Source: Phytohabitans rumicis (GTDB taxonomy: Bacteria; Actinomycetota; Actinomycetes; Mycobacteriales; Micromonosporaceae). From it: a DNA stretch of 64,000 nucleotides. Under the pieces are notes generated by a model. That model was not told the origin of the DNA. It did no database searches and worked only from the letters and a program-made list of their open reading frames with translations. Positions 33,079-44,390 of the stretch are shown here, piece after piece. Each line of letters starts with the position of its first letter. The first letter of the stretch is position 1. The stretch covers positions 4,898,001 to 4,962,000 of the forward strand of contig NZ_BLPG01000001.1 in NCBI RefSeq assembly GCF_011764445.1. The letters are read 5' to 3'. Position numbers and translations under genes: made by a program.

Positions 33079-34305
33079 GTGGCATGGACGAGGTTCGCGA
33101 CCCTGGGTCGCTTGATGCCCTCGATAGGAGGGGCGACAGGCGTTCACGACCAAGGGAGGCCCGCCATCGCCAATGATCAACAAGGCTCGCTCCCCGGAAT
33201 GGGCCGCAAGAGCCTCGACGCGCTCCGGGTCGGCGTCATCGTGCTCGACCAGGACGACGTACCCGTCCTGGTGAACCCGGCCGCACGGGCGATGGGCCTG
33301 CTGCGCGCCGGAGCCCAGCCCGGCACCATCGCCGCGCACCCGCTCGTGCGCACGCTCGCCGGCCAGGTGCGCCGCACGGGCGTACGGCGTGAGGTGGAGC
33401 TGGACCTGCCGCGGGGCCGGGAGGGCGGGCCGCAGTCCCCGCTCGGCGTGCACCTGCGCGCGGTCGCGCTCGGGGCCAACTACGTCTCCGTCGAAGCCGC
33501 CGACGTGACCGAGTCGCACCGGGTCGACCGGGTACGGCGGGACTTCGTGGCGAACGTCAGCCACGAGCTGAAGACCCCGATCGGCGCGCTGCAACTGCTC
33601 GCCGAGGCCCTGCTGGACGCCACCGACCCGGACAGCGTGACCACGGACCCGGCCGAGGACGTGGCGGCCGCCCGGCGCTTCGCCGAGCGGATCCACACCG
33701 AGTCGACCCGGCTCGGCCGGCTGGTCAACGAGCTGCTGGAGCTCACCCGGCTGCAGGGCGCCGAGCCGCTGCCGGCGCCCGAACCGGTCTCGGTCGACTG
33801 GGTGCTCGCGGAGGTCATCGACCGGACCCGGACGGCCGCGTCCGCCCGCGGCATCGAGGTCAACGTCGAAGGCCAGCGCGGCCTGACCGTGTACGGCAGT
33901 GACAGCCAGATCGCCACGGCGGTGGCCAACCTGGTGGAGAACGCGGTCGCCTACTCGGCCGAGGACACCACGGTGGACGTCGTCACCCGCGGTGACAACG
34001 AATCGATCGAGATTGCGGTGACCGACCAGGGCATCGGGATCGGGCCGAGCGACCTCGACCGGATCTTCGAGCGGTTCTACCGGGCCGATCAGGCGCGCTC
34101 CCGGGCGACCGGCGGCACCGGTCTTGGCCTGGCGATTGTCAAGCACATCGCGACCAACCATGGCGGCCGGGTGGAGGTGTCGAGCAGACTGGGCGGAGGG
34201 TCGACGTTCACCATCCGGCTGCCCGCGCGTCCGCCGGACGCCGTTCTGCCGCTACCGCCGTCGGTTGAGATCGAGGCCGGTCCGGCCGAGCTCCGACAGA
34301 ACTGA
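33079..34305 (+). CDS. senX3: Sensor histidine kinase SenX3-like
   Basis: Up to 408 residues. A PAS-like region (LDALRVGVIVLDQDDVPVLVNPAARAMG) precedes the dimerisation helix with phospho-His RRDFVANVSHELKTPIGAL, then the N box NLVENAVAYS and G boxes DQGIGIGP and GGTGLGLAIVKH. It would phosphorylate the RegX3-type regulator 38 bp downstream under phosphate limitation. The start is unclear: an in-frame stop at 33061 limits it, GTG 33079 lacks a ribosome site, and ATG 33199 lies inside. Oddly, no N-terminal membrane helix is present in any version, unlike typical SenX3. Confidence 0.92.
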   Translation: MAWTRFATLGRLMPSIGGATGVHDQGRPAIANDQQGSLPGMGRKSLDALRVGVIVLDQDDVPVLVNPAARAMGLLRAGAQPGTIAAHPLVRTLAGQVRRTGVRREVELDLPRGREGGPQSPLGVHLRAVALGANYVSVEAADVTESHRVDRVRRDFVANVSHELKTPIGALQLLAEALLDATDPDSVTTDPAEDVAAARRFAERIHTESTRLGRLVNELLELTRLQGAEPLPAPEPVSVDWVLAEVIDRTRTAASARGIEVNVEGQRGLTVYGSDSQIATAVANLVENAVAYSAEDTTVDVVTRGDNESIEIAVTDQGIGIGPSDLDRIFERFYRADQARSRATGGTGLGLAIVKHIATNHGGRVEVSSRLGGGSTFTIRLPARPPDAVLPLPPSVEIEAGPAELRQN

Positions 34306-34343
34306 CGGGGCAGGCCGGACGAAGGAAACAGGAGGAAAGTCAG

Positions 34344-35027
34344 TTGGCCCGCGTGCTCGTGGTCGAGGATGAGGAGTCTTTCTCCGACGCCTTGTCCTAC
34401 ATGCTCCGCAAGGAGGGATTCGAGGTCTCGGTCGCCGCGACCGGCACCTCGGCCCTGACCGAGTTCGACCGCACCGGTGCGGACATCGTGCTGCTCGACC
34501 TGATGCTGCCCGAGATGTCGGGCACCGAGGTGTGTCGCCAGCTTCGCCAGCGCTCGCACGTACCGATCATCATGGTGACCGCGCGGGACAGCGAGATCGA
34601 CAAGGTGGTCGGTCTGGAGATCGGCGCCGACGACTACGTCACCAAGCCGTACTCACCGCGCGAGCTGGTGGCCCGGATCCGGGCGGTGCTGCGGCGGCAG
34701 AGCGTCGACGCGGTCGAGCTGTCCGCGCCCACGCTGGCCGCCGGGCCGGTACGCATGGACGTGGAGCGCCACGTGGTGACCGTCGCCGGTGCCGCCGTGC
34801 AGCTGCCGCTCAAGGAGTTCGAGCTGCTGGAGTTGCTGCTGCGCAACGCGGGTCGAGTGTTGACCCGGGGCCAGCTCATCGACCGGGTCTGGGGCGCGGA
34901 CTACGTCGGCGACACCAAGACCCTCGACGTACACGTGAAGCGGCTGCGCTCCAAGGTCGAGCCCGAGCCCAGCGCGCCCCGCTACATCGTCACGGTCCGC
35001 GGGCTGGGCTACAAGTTCGAGCCCTAA
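34344..35027 (+). CDS. regX3: Response regulator RegX3-like (OmpR/PhoB family)
   Basis: 227 residues. The receiver domain has the acidic pair EDEE, phospho-acceptor D in VLLDLMLPEMSG and the K of TKPYSPRELVARI; the C-terminal winged helix has LPLKEFELLELLLRN and DVHVKRLRSKVE...VRGLGYKFEP. It activates phosphate-starvation genes. The TTG start at 34344 is supported by AGGAGG nine bases upstream. It forms an operon with the kinase before it. Confidence 0.95.
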   Translation: MARVLVVEDEESFSDALSYMLRKEGFEVSVAATGTSALTEFDRTGADIVLLDLMLPEMSGTEVCRQLRQRSHVPIIMVTARDSEIDKVVGLEIGADDYVTKPYSPRELVARIRAVLRRQSVDAVELSAPTLAAGPVRMDVERHVVTVAGAAVQLPLKEFELLELLLRNAGRVLTRGQLIDRVWGADYVGDTKTLDVHVKRLRSKVEPEPSAPRYIVTVRGLGYKFEP

Positions 35028-35032
35028 GGCAC

Positions 35033-35856
35033 CTACCGACTCTTCTTCGATCGCGAAGCGGCCTCCGTGGCCGGGTGCGTGGCCACCAGCCCGCGCTTGG
35101 CCCGGGCCGCGCACAGCTCGGCCAGCTTGGCGTACGCGGCCTTGCCGATCAGGGCGGTCAGCTCCGGCTCGTACGACAGGTACATCGCCTCGGTGCCCAC
35201 GTGCGCCTCGGGGAGGACGTGCACCACCAGTCGAGGTCGTGGCCGCCGGAGCCCCAGCCGCGCCGGTCGAACTCGGTCAGCGTGGACACCAGGACCTTGG
35301 TGCCGTCGGGCCGTTTGGTCCACTCCTGCTCGCGGCGCACCGGGAGCTGCCAGCAGACGTCCGGCTTGTACTCCAGCGGGTGCACCCCGTCGCGCAGCGC
35401 CTGCGCGTGCAGCGCACAGCCGCCGCCGCCCGCGAAGTCGGCGTCGTTGAGGAACACGCACGGTCCCTCCTCGCCCTGCGTGGCGGTGCGGCGGGCCGGG
35501 CTCGTGCCGTCGATCGAGTCCATCTCGGTGTAGTTCTTGAAGCCGCGGCGGTAGTGCTGCCAGGTCTCCGGTGTCAGCCGCTTGACGGCCACCTTGACCC
35601 GGTTTTCGTCGTCGGCGTCGGTGAAGAACGCGCCATGAGAACAGCACCCGTCGGCCGCGCGGCCGGCGATGATGCCGTGGCACGCCTTGCCGAACACGCA
35701 GGTCCAGCGGGACAGCAGCCAGGTCAGGTCGGCGCGTACCAGATGTTTCGGGTCCTCGGGGTCGGCGAATTCGATCCACTCGCGCGGGAAGTCGAGGGCG
35801 ACCTCCTTGCTGCGCGGGTCCTGGGGGTCGTCGACGAGGACGTGCAGGCTTGCCAC
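35033..35856 (-). CDS. Cysteine-rich YkgJ/DUF3109-like protein, apparent frameshift at 35210-35213
   Basis: About 274 residues after adding one base to the run at 35210-35213. It contains CVFGKACHG...[25 protein letters not shown] and DVCWQLP, a spread set of cysteines and histidines like the Zn/Fe-binding YkgJ cluster family. The corrected C-terminus continues [20 protein letters not shown]. Start GTG 35856. Function unknown; it is convergent with regX3 (gap of 5 bp) and divergent from the Ppx/GppA gene. Confidence 0.78.
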
Positions 35857-35894
35857 CTGGCCAGCTTACGCCGCTGGCCCCTTATGGTTTGAGT

Positions 35895-36839
35895 ATGCGG
35901 CTGGGTGTCCTTGACGTTGGTTCCAATACCGTGCACCTGCTGGTCGTGGACGCCCATCACGGCGCCCATCCGTGGCCAGCCCACTCCGAGAAGGCGGTGC
36001 TCCGCCTCGCCGAGCAGATCGGCAAGGACGGCGCGCTCACCAAGACCGGCGCCGACTCGCTGGTCAAGGCCGCCTCCGACGCCATGACCGCCGCCGCGCG
36101 GCTGGTCACCGACGATCTGCTGGCCTTCGCGACGTCCGCGGTCCGCGACGCCACCAACTCCGCCGCGGTCCTGTCGCGGGTCCGGGCCGAGACAGGGGTA
36201 CGTCTTCAGGTGCTCAGCGGCGCCGACGAGGCGCGCATGACGTTCCTCGCCGTGCGCCGCTGGTTCGGCTGGTCCGCCGGCCGGCTGCTGGTGCTGGACA
36301 TCGGCGGCGGCTCGCTGGAACTGGCGGCCGGCATCGACGAGGACCCTGGCCTGGCCATGTCGCTGCCGCTGGGCGCCGGCCGGCTGACCCGCGACCGGCT
36401 CAACGTGGACGGCGACACCGCCGCGCCGCCGCCGAATCACCGGGTCGAGGAGCTTCGGGAGTACGTCGAGGACATGCTCGACCCGGCGGTGGAGAAACTG
36501 TCCGAGTACGGCTGGGAGCGGCCGGTCGCCACGTCGAAGACGTTCCGGTCGCTGGCCCGGCTGGCCGGTGCCGCGCCCTCGGCGGCCGGGCTGTGGGCGC
36601 CGCGCCGGCTGCACCGCGACGGGCTCCGCCAGGTGCTGGGCTTCATCCGGCACATCCCGCCGAGCGAACTGTCCGGTTTGGAGGGTGTCAGCGCCCGCCG
36701 CGCCCACCAGTTGCTCGCCGGCGCGATCGTGGCCGAGGCGACCATGCGCCGGCTCGACATCGACGCGCTCGACATCTGCCCGTGGGCGCTGCGGGAGGGT
36801 GTCATCCTGAGGCGCCTCGACCAGCTTGAACCGGCCTAG
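35895..36839 (+). CDS. Ppx/GppA-family exopolyphosphatase
   Basis: 314 residues with the ASKHA phosphatase fold: phosphate-1 loop [24 protein letters not shown], the [12 protein letters not shown] segment and phosphate-2 loop [12 protein letters not shown]. It hydrolyses polyphosphate or pppGpp. The length is that of the short actinomycete type without the C-terminal HD domain. ATG 35895. Its position by the SenX3-RegX3 system fits phosphate metabolism. Confidence 0.93.
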   Translation: MRLGVLDVGSNTVHLLVVDAHHGAHPWPAHSEKAVLRLAEQIGKDGALTKTGADSLVKAASDAMTAAARLVTDDLLAFATSAVRDATNSAAVLSRVRAETGVRLQVLSGADEARMTFLAVRRWFGWSAGRLLVLDIGGGSLELAAGIDEDPGLAMSLPLGAGRLTRDRLNVDGDTAAPPPNHRVEELREYVEDMLDPAVEKLSEYGWERPVATSKTFRSLARLAGAAPSAAGLWAPRRLHRDGLRQVLGFIRHIPPSELSGLEGVSARRAHQLLAGAIVAEATMRRLDIDALDICPWALREGVILRRLDQLEPA

Positions 36840-36855
36840 CGATACGCTGGTTTGT

Positions 36856-37665
36856 GTGAGTTCCCGCGTGCCCGTACTCCTATCAAGCTCCTCGGTCTTT
36901 CCCGAGCCGACGGCGGCGGCCTTCGAGCTGGCCGCCAGCCTGGGCTACGACGGCATCGAGGTGATGGTCTGGACCGACGCGGTCAGCCAGGACGCCGGAG
37001 CCCTGCGCGGCCTGTCCGCGCACTACGGGGTGCCGGTGCTCTCCGTGCACGCGCCGTGCCTGCTGGTGACTCAGCGGGTGTGGAGCTCGGACCCGTGGGA
37101 GCGGCTGCGCCGGGCGGCCGTGCTGGCCGAGACGCTCGGCGCGCCGACGGTGGTCGTGCACCCGCCGTTCACCTGGCAGCGCGACTACGCCCGGACGTTC
37201 GGCACCGGCCTGGCTCGGCTCGTGGCCAAGCATCCGGACGTCCGGTTCGCGGTGGAAAACATGTATCCGGTGCGGATGGCCGGCCGGGAGTTCGTGCCGT
37301 ACGTCCCGGGCTGGGACCCGACCGAGACCGGCTACGACGCGTACACGCTTGATCTTTCGCACTGCGCGGCGTCGCGCAGCGACCCGCTGGCGATGGCCGA
37401 CGCGATGGGGTCCCAGCTGGCCCACGTGCACCTGGGCGACGGCACCGGCGAGGGCCGGGACGAGCACCTCGTGCCGGGGCGGGGTGGCCAGCCGTGCGGC
37501 GAGCTGCTCGCGTCGCTGGCGGGCCGCGGCTTCACCGGCTCGGTGGCCGTCGAGGTGGCCACGCGCAAGGCGAGCAGCCGCGCGGTCCGCGAGGCGGACC
37601 TGCGCGAGTCGCTCGCCTTCGCGAGGCAATACCTGGGTACGCCCACCCCGGCTACACCGTTGTGA
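36856..37665 (+). CDS. Sugar phosphate isomerase/epimerase (AP endonuclease 2 fold)
   Basis: 269 residues of the xylose-isomerase-like TIM barrel. Metal ligands are suggested by [33 protein letters not shown] and LAHVHLGDG with the terminal VAVEVAT. The substrate is undetermined. The GTG start is at 36856, 16 bases after the Ppx/GppA stop, so it may share that transcript. It overlaps the convergent CGNR gene by 14 bp at the 3' end. Confidence 0.85.
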   Translation: MSSRVPVLLSSSSVFPEPTAAAFELAASLGYDGIEVMVWTDAVSQDAGALRGLSAHYGVPVLSVHAPCLLVTQRVWSSDPWERLRRAAVLAETLGAPTVVVHPPFTWQRDYARTFGTGLARLVAKHPDVRFAVENMYPVRMAGREFVPYVPGWDPTETGYDAYTLDLSHCAASRSDPLAMADAMGSQLAHVHLGDGTGEGRDEHLVPGRGGQPCGELLASLAGRGFTGSVAVEVATRKASSRAVREADLRESLAFARQYLGTPTPATPL

Positions 37666-38188
37666 GCAGCTTTTCCTTCTTGCGTGCCCGGTGGGCCGCC
37701 ACGTGCGAGCGGGTCGCACAGCGCTCCGAGCAGAAACGACGGCAGTTGTTGGACGAGGTGTCCAGGTAGACGTTGCCGCAGCGCTCGTCGGCGCACACGC
37801 CGAACCGGGCGCTGCCGTACTCGCACAGCCACACCGACAGGCCCCAGACCGCGCCGGCGAGGTATTCGGAGCTGACCGAGGCGCCCCGGCTGGTCACGTG
37901 CATGTGCCAGTCGTTGGCGTCGTGACCGGAGATCCGCGGCTGGACCGGAAACGTCTCAAGCAGCGTATTGAGCTCGGTGACCGCGTCGGCGTCGCGGCCG
38001 GAGGTGCCGAACTCGAAGACGTCGCGCAGGCGCTTCTGCGCCCGGCGGAAGATGGCCAGATCCCGCTCGACCACCTCGGCCGCCATCCAGGAGTTCTCCT
38101 CGTTGAAGAGGCCCCTGAGGCTGTCGAGCTCGTCCAGCGACGCGTTGACAAGGTCAACTGCGGTCCTGGCGTAGGCGTCGAAGTTCAC
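37652..38188 (-). CDS. CGNR zinc-finger protein (ABATE domain)
   Basis: 178 residues. The N-terminal helical ABATE region is followed by the CGNR zinc finger: [26 protein letters not shown], shown here as C-x4-CGN...C-x3-C, ending [11 protein letters not shown]. Such proteins are stress-related transcriptional regulators in actinomycetes. The cysteines are all present. It faces the isomerase gene and diverges from the proline dehydrogenase gene. Confidence 0.9.
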   Translation of the reverse strand: MNFDAYARTAVDLVNASLDELDSLRGLFNEENSWMAAEVVERDLAIFRRAQKRLRDVFEFGTSGRDADAVTELNTLLETFPVQPRISGHDANDWHMHVTSRGASVSSEYLAGAVWGLSVWLCEYGSARFGVCADERCGNVYLDTSSNNCRRFCSERCATRSHVAAHRARKKEKLLTTV

Positions 38189-38279
38189 GTGACAACCGTA
38201 GACGACTCGGGGCGATCACGGCTGTGCTGGCTGGCGCTCACTACGCTCGTGTGAGGCCCCGGGGGGTTACGCTCGCCTC

Positions 38280-39200
38280 ATGCTGCGATCGGTCATCCTC
38301 GCCGCCTCCCGGTCGTCCCGGATCGAACGGCTCGTCGAGACGGCCCCGCTCGCCCGCGGCGTGGTCCGGCGGTTCGTGCCGGGCGCGGCCGCCGACGACG
38401 CGCTGCGGGCCACCGGTGAGCTGGTCTCCGACGGCCTGTCGGTAAGCCTCGACCTGCTCGGCGAGGACACCGAGACGCCCGAGCAGGCGGCGGCCACCAA
38501 AGAGGCGTACGTCGAGCTGCTGGCCGCCCTGAAGGGGGCCGACCTGACCCCGGCGGCCGAGGTCAGCGTCAAGCTCTCCGCGCTCGGGCAGAAGTTCGAC
38601 GAGCAACTCGCGTACGACGGCGCGCGCGCGATCTGCGCGGCGGCGAGCGAGGCGGGCACGACGGTCACCCTCGACGCCGAAGACCACACCACCACCGACT
38701 CGACCCTGGACATCCTGACCAAGCTGCGCACCGACTTCCCGACGACGGGTGCGGTGCTGCAGGCGTACCTGCGGCGGACCGAGGCGGACTGCCGGGAGCT
38801 GGCCACGGCCGGCTCGCGGGTACGGCTGTGCAAAGGGGCGTACAAGGAGCCGGAGTCGGTCGCGTACCAGTCCGCGCTGGACGTCGACAAGGCGTTCGTG
38901 CGCTGCCTCAACATCCTCATGTCGGGCGACGGCTACCCGATGCTGGCGACCCACGACCCGCGGCTGGTCGCGATCGGCGAGGACCGCGCCCGGTGGTTCG
39001 ACCGCTCGCCGGACGAGTTCGAGTTCCAGTTCCTGTACGGGGTGCGCCCCGAGGAGCAGGCCCGGCTGGCCGCCGAGGGGTACACCGTGCGGATCTACCT
39101 GCCGTACGGCAACCAGTGGTACGCGTACCTGATGCGCCGGCTCGCCGAGCGCCCGGCGAATCTTGGCTTCTTCCTCCGGGCACTGCGTTCCAAGCGATAG
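38280..39200 (+). CDS. Proline dehydrogenase
   Basis: 306 residues, the short monofunctional FAD-dependent PRODH barrel that oxidises proline to pyrroline-5-carboxylate. Hallmarks are the KLSALG strand, LDAEDH, LQAYLRRTEAD, VRLCKGAYKEP, ATHD, FQFLYG and the C-terminal YLPYGNQWYAYLMRRLAERP, with the arginine pair that binds the substrate carboxylate. No P5C dehydrogenase gene adjoins it here. Confidence 0.95.
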   Translation: MLRSVILAASRSSRIERLVETAPLARGVVRRFVPGAAADDALRATGELVSDGLSVSLDLLGEDTETPEQAAATKEAYVELLAALKGADLTPAAEVSVKLSALGQKFDEQLAYDGARAICAAASEAGTTVTLDAEDHTTTDSTLDILTKLRTDFPTTGAVLQAYLRRTEADCRELATAGSRVRLCKGAYKEPESVAYQSALDVDKAFVRCLNILMSGDGYPMLATHDPRLVAIGEDRARWFDRSPDEFEFQFLYGVRPEEQARLAAEGYTVRIYLPYGNQWYAYLMRRLAERPANLGFFLRALRSKR

Positions 39201-39215
39201 CTGTACTCTCCCGTC

Positions 39216-40489
39216 GTGAACCCCCCGCGTCGATGGCCCCTCTGGCTGGCCCTGGGGTGGTCGTCGCGCTGGCGCTGTGCTCGGTGCCGGTCGTCGTGAC
39301 GGTGACCCTGCTGGCCCGCCAACCGCGCGCGTCCGCCAGCCCCACCCCGGTCGAGGTGCACAGTCCGCGACCGGGTGACCCGGAGTCGATGACCCAGCTG
39401 TGGCTGCGCGAGCAGATCATGGCGGTCCTCACCCAGCAGGCCGGCGCCCTGCTGCGCGGCGACGAGCGCGGCTTCCTCGCGGCCGCCGAGCCCAAGTCGG
39501 CCGCGGTCGGCGTGCTGCGTCGGCAGTTCCGGTCGCTGCGGGCGCTGAAGGTCGCGGCCTGGCAGCCGAAGATCACCGACCTGCCGGCCCGGGTCGGCAC
39601 CGAGTGGCGGGTACCGGTGACGTTCGGGCACTGCTTCGTCGAGTCCGGGTGCGATCCGGGGCCGGTGCGGATCGAGACGCGATGGGTCGAGGGGTCGGGC
39701 GTGCCGCGGCTGGTCGCCGTACAACCGTCGCCGTCCGTGCAGGACGGACCGCGCCCCTGGGAGGTCAGCGACCTGGTCGTCGCCGTCGGCAAGCGCACGG
39801 TGGTCGCCACCACCGCCGCCAACAAGTCCAAGCTCGCCGCGGTGCTGGCCGAGGCCGAGCGGGCCGCCGAGGTCGCCGACCGGTACGCCGTCGACGGCAC
39901 GCCTCCGCACTACTACGAGATCTTCTACGCCGGCCAGGCGGAGTGGAAGCGGTGGTACGGCGGCGACCGGCCGGAGTGGACGGCCGGGTACGCGGTGCCG
40001 GTGGGCGGCGGCCACTACGACGTGGTGCTCAACGGCAAGGACCTGCACAGCACCGTCCTGGACGACCTGTTGCGGCACGAGATGACCCACGCGTCGTCGC
40101 TGCCTGGCAGCGGCTCGCGTACCGGCGAGAACTGGTGGCTGGTCGAGGGCGTGGCCGACCTCGCGGCGGCCGGCGGGCGCCCGGTCGGCCGGTACGAAAG
40201 CCTGCCCGACGTCCAGAGGCTCGTCGCGGGCGGCTGGAACGGGCCGCTCACCAAGGCCGAACCGGGCGCCGGGGCGGCCGACTGGCAGGTCAGCGCCGCG
40301 TACGGGGTCGGATATCTGGCGGTCCGGCACCTCGTGGACCGCTTCGGTGAGCAGGCCCTGCTCGCGTTCTTCAAGGCGGTCATCCACGAGCGAAAGTCGC
40401 CGGAGCAGGCGTCGACCGAGGTGTTCGGCGAGCCCTGGCAGGCACTGCACGACGACTGCGTCTCGTACGTCCGGAGCGCCGCCTCGTAG
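39216..40489 (+). CDS. Membrane-anchored metallopeptidase-like protein, apparent frameshift at 39254-39257
   Basis: About 424 residues. From GTG 39216 the frame encodes NPPRRWPLWLALG; adding one G to the run at 39254-39257 continues a single N-terminal membrane helix (VVVALALCSVPVVVTVTLLA). The external part has two halves, the second with LLRHEMTHASS, a HExxH zinc motif, and LVEGVADLAA supplying the third ligand Glu, as in gluzincins of the peptidase MA type. It is probably a surface or periplasmic protease; substrate unknown. It ends 2 bp before the efflux adaptor gene. Confidence 0.8.
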
Positions 40490-40490
40490 C

Positions 40491-41834
40491 ATGGTCGGCG
40501 TGCCTGGCGCCCCCTCGCCTCCCAGGTTGGCCGTGCTCGCCGTCGCGTCGGTTGTCGCGCTCGGTGCCACCGCCGCGTCCTGCGGCAACGATGAGTCCCC
40601 GGTCGCGCTCGGCAACGCCGCGCGCGGCACCGTCGCCGAGGTGGTCGACGCCCCGGCCGCCGTCACGGCCAAGGCCGCGGCCACGCTGACCGCGCCCGCG
40701 GACGGCACGCTCGCCACGCTCCGCGTACGGGCGGGAGACTCGGTGCGGCGCGGCCAGGTGCTGGCGGTTGTTGACTCGCCGACCGCGAAGGCCCGGCTGA
40801 AGCAGGCCAAGCAGGCGCTCGACGCGGCCCGTCGGGCGGGCGGCGGCTTCGGTGGCGGCGTCAACCTGTCCGGCGTGCAGCGCGAGACCGACAAGGCGGC
40901 CGCGGCGGCGTTCGACGCCGCGCGGGACGCCGCCGGGAAGATCGCCGACCAGCACGTCCGCGGCGTGCTCCTGGCCCAGGTCGACGCCGCGCAGAAGCAG
41001 TACGAGACCGCCGCGCGCGCCGCCGGCCAGGCCGTCCGGGCGGTGCAGCGCGGCGTCGCCGGGCTCAGCTCCGCGATGAGCGCGCTGTCCGCCGCGCAAC
41101 GCCTCCAGGCACAGCAGGCGTACGACCTTGCGAAGTCCACCGTGGACGCGTTGACGCTGCGGGCGCCGATCCCGGGCGTGGTGCAGCTCGGTGGTACGTC
41201 TACGGCCACCACCCCTTCCTTCGCGGACCTGTTGGGCGGCGCGGCCGCATCCTTGCCGGCCGCACCCGCGGTGGCCGGCGTCGATGTGGCCATTCCGGTG
41301 GGCGGCCAGGTGACCGCGGGCACCGCCGTGCTGACCGTCGTCGACGTGTCCGCCCTCGGGCTGGTCGCCGAGGTGGACGAGACCGACATCCTGCTGGTGC
41401 GGCAGGGCCTCGCGGCGACAGTGGAGCTGGACGCGGCGACCGGAGCGACGTACACCGGCGAGGTGCGCTCGGTCGACGTACTGCCGACCTCGTCGGCGCG
41501 CGGCGGCGTGGCGTACCGGGTCCGGCTGGCGCTCGGCGCCGGGGCGTACGGCGACGGCCGGGAGGCACCCGCACCCCGCCCCGGCATGAGCGCGGTCGTC
41601 CACCTCCAGGTCCGCGAGGCCGCCGACGCGATCACCGTCCCCGCGGCGGCGGTCTTCTCCGCGGACGGGCGCGACGCCGTGTGGGTGGTCCGCGGCGGCA
41701 AGGCCGAACGCGTCGACGTGACCGTCGGCGTGCAGGGGCAGGACCTGGTGCAGATCGTCGCCGGCGTGGCCGACGGCGAGCGGGTGGTCGTCCGCGGCAC
41801 CGACCAGGTACGCCCCGGCCAAGAGGTTTCATGA
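40491..41834 (+). CDS. Efflux periplasmic adaptor (HlyD/MacA-type)
   Basis: 447 residues. A hydrophobic N-terminus ending GATAASC may be a lipoprotein signal with a weak lipobox. Next come a biotinyl-lipoyl half (LTAPADGTLATLRVRAGDSV), a long Ala-rich alpha-hairpin, the second lipoyl half (LRAPIPGVVQLGG) and beta-barrel domains (GLVAEVDETDILLVRQG, ITVPAAAVFSADG). It links the ABC pair that follows to export across the envelope. The stop overlaps the ATPase gene (ATGA). Confidence 0.9.
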   Translation: MVGVPGAPSPPRLAVLAVASVVALGATAASCGNDESPVALGNAARGTVAEVVDAPAAVTAKAAATLTAPADGTLATLRVRAGDSVRRGQVLAVVDSPTAKARLKQAKQALDAARRAGGGFGGGVNLSGVQRETDKAAAAAFDAARDAAGKIADQHVRGVLLAQVDAAQKQYETAARAAGQAVRAVQRGVAGLSSAMSALSAAQRLQAQQAYDLAKSTVDALTLRAPIPGVVQLGGTSTATTPSFADLLGGAAASLPAAPAVAGVDVAIPVGGQVTAGTAVLTVVDVSALGLVAEVDETDILLVRQGLAATVELDAATGATYTGEVRSVDVLPTSSARGGVAYRVRLALGAGAYGDGREAPAPRPGMSAVVHLQVREAADAITVPAAAVFSADGRDAVWVVRGGKAERVDVTVGVQGQDLVQIVAGVADGERVVVRGTDQVRPGQEVS

Positions 41835-42495
41835 CGGTCCAGGCGTCGGACGTCACGCGGACGTACGAGCTGGACGGGGTGTCCGTGCCCGCCCTGCGCG
41901 GCGTCTCGCTGGAGATCGCGGTCGGCGACTATGTGGCGGTCGTGGGGCCGTCCGGGTCGGGCAAGTCCACGCTCATGCACCTGCTCGGCGGGCTCGACCG
42001 GCCGAGCAGCGGCCGCCTCGTCATCGGCGGGCGCGACGTGGCGGGCCTGTCCGCGCCGGAGATGGCCCGGCTGCGCAACGAGACCATCGGCTTCGTGTTC
42101 CAGGCGTTCCACCTGCTGCCGCGTACGACCGCGGTGGACAACGTGGCGCTGCCGCTCGTCTACCGGGGCCTCGGCGCCCGCCAGCGCCGCGCACGGGCCA
42201 CGGCGATGCTGGAACGGGTCGGGCTCGGCCATCGCCTGCACCACCGACCCAACCAGCTCTCCGGCGGCGAGCAGCAGCGGGTGGCGATCGCTCGGGCGCT
42301 GGTCACCGATCCGTCCGTACTCCTGGCGGACGAGCCGACCGGTAACCTCGACACGGTCACCGGCGAGGCCGTGCTGGGCCTGCTGGAGGAGCTGAACGCC
42401 GCGTCCGGCGTGGCGCTCGTCCTGGTGACCCACGACCGGGACGTGGCCGCCCGGGCGCGCCGCCAGATCGTGATGCGCGACGGCGTGATCGTTTC

Positions 42496-42499
<4 letters not shown>
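41831..42499 (+). CDS. ABC transporter ATP-binding protein (MacB/LolD-type)
   Basis: 222 residues: Walker A GPSGSGKSTL, Q-loop FVFQAFHLLP, signature LSGGEQQRVAIARAL, Walker B VLLADEPTGNLD and H-loop VTHDRDVA. Powers the adjoining FtsX-like permease. Coupled on both sides by ATGA overlaps, so adaptor, ATPase and permease are made together. Confidence 0.96.
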
Positions 42500-43680
<1,181 letters not shown>

Positions 43681-43735
43681 CCCCCGCCCCCGCCTCCCCT
43701 TTGCGCGTGCCCCTCTGTGCGTGCCCCTGATTGCG

Positions 43736-43820
43736 CGTCGATCAAGGGCATATGGCCGTGCTTTGATCTCCAATCCACGACCGTTTGCCCTTGATCGACG
43801 CGGAAGTCCTTGATCGACGG
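43736..43820 (+). repeat. Palindromic repeat copy B
   Basis: GCGTCGATCAAGGGCATATGG...TTTGATCTCC...CCGTTTGCCCTTGATCGACG followed by AAGTCCTTGATCGACGG. The two arms are complementary and the second part repeats CCTTGATCGACG. It lies just after the ABC permease gene. The spacer 43681-44390 contains no gene; it holds copies B and C and a 12-bp tandem array. Confidence 0.88.
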
Positions 43821-44017
43821 CACACGGCGCGCGCTGCCGCCCGATCACGGCGGTGATTACGGAGCAAGCGCCCATGTTGGCCGGCGGGCGTGAGTGGGGC
43901 GCCCCGGTACCCGCTTCGGCGTGCATAGGGGACCCCTGTTGGGGCGCGGCGCATGCCAACAAGGGCGGCCCATTGGCGCCCGACGAGCCCCGAGCCCTCG
44001 CGTGCTCGGCCCTCGCG

Positions 44018-44100
44018 CCGATCAAGGGAAACGGCGTCGATCAAGGGCAAACGGTCGTGGAAAAGAGATCAAAGCACGACCATTTGCCCTTGATCGACGG
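44018..44100 (-). repeat. Palindromic repeat copy C (inverse orientation)
   Basis: GCCGATCAAGGGAAACGGCGTCGATCAAGG...GAGATCAAAGCACGACCATTTGCCCTTGATCGACGG. It is the reverse complement arrangement of copy B, so the two copies face each other 200 bp apart. Confidence 0.88.
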
Positions 44101-44170
44101 GAAGAGGGGCGGGAAGAGGGGCGGGAAGAGGGGCGGGAAGAGGGGCGGGAAGAGGGGCGGGCAGAGGGGC
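44099..44170 (+). repeat. 12-bp tandem repeat, six units
   Basis: GGGAAGAGGGGC is repeated six times without spacing (one unit has a single A-to-C change). It begins exactly at the end of palindromic copy C. The purine-rich strand could form unusual structures; no coding function is apparent. Confidence 0.93.
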
Positions 44171-44390
44171 GGGAAGGGGGCATCGCGGGGGTGTCCGGAA
44201 TGGGGGATGAATGGGGGAAATATGCGGTCCGTGCGGAGTGGCGACTTGACGGATCATGATCAAATGCTTGAAGGGATCGCGTGGGTCACAGCCGTCCCGG
44301 TACCGTACTAGTTACACGCGCGTTGCCCGCTGCGGCGCGGGAAAATCCCGTCCGGCGGCACGCGTCCGGGATGGGATGGGTTGGTGAGCC

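Noticed and set aside
33174-33260. ATG 33174 with AAGGGAGG upstream as the start of the SenX3-like kinase
   Set aside because: The ribosome site is good, but this ATG is in another frame that is Arg/Ser-rich and does not lead into the kinase.
39095-42433. Open frame of more than 1100 codons on the minus strand opposite the peptidase and ABC genes
   Set aside because: High-GC shadow frame: low-complexity His/Arg/Gly/Asp composition, no domains, and it spans several well-supported genes on the other strand.
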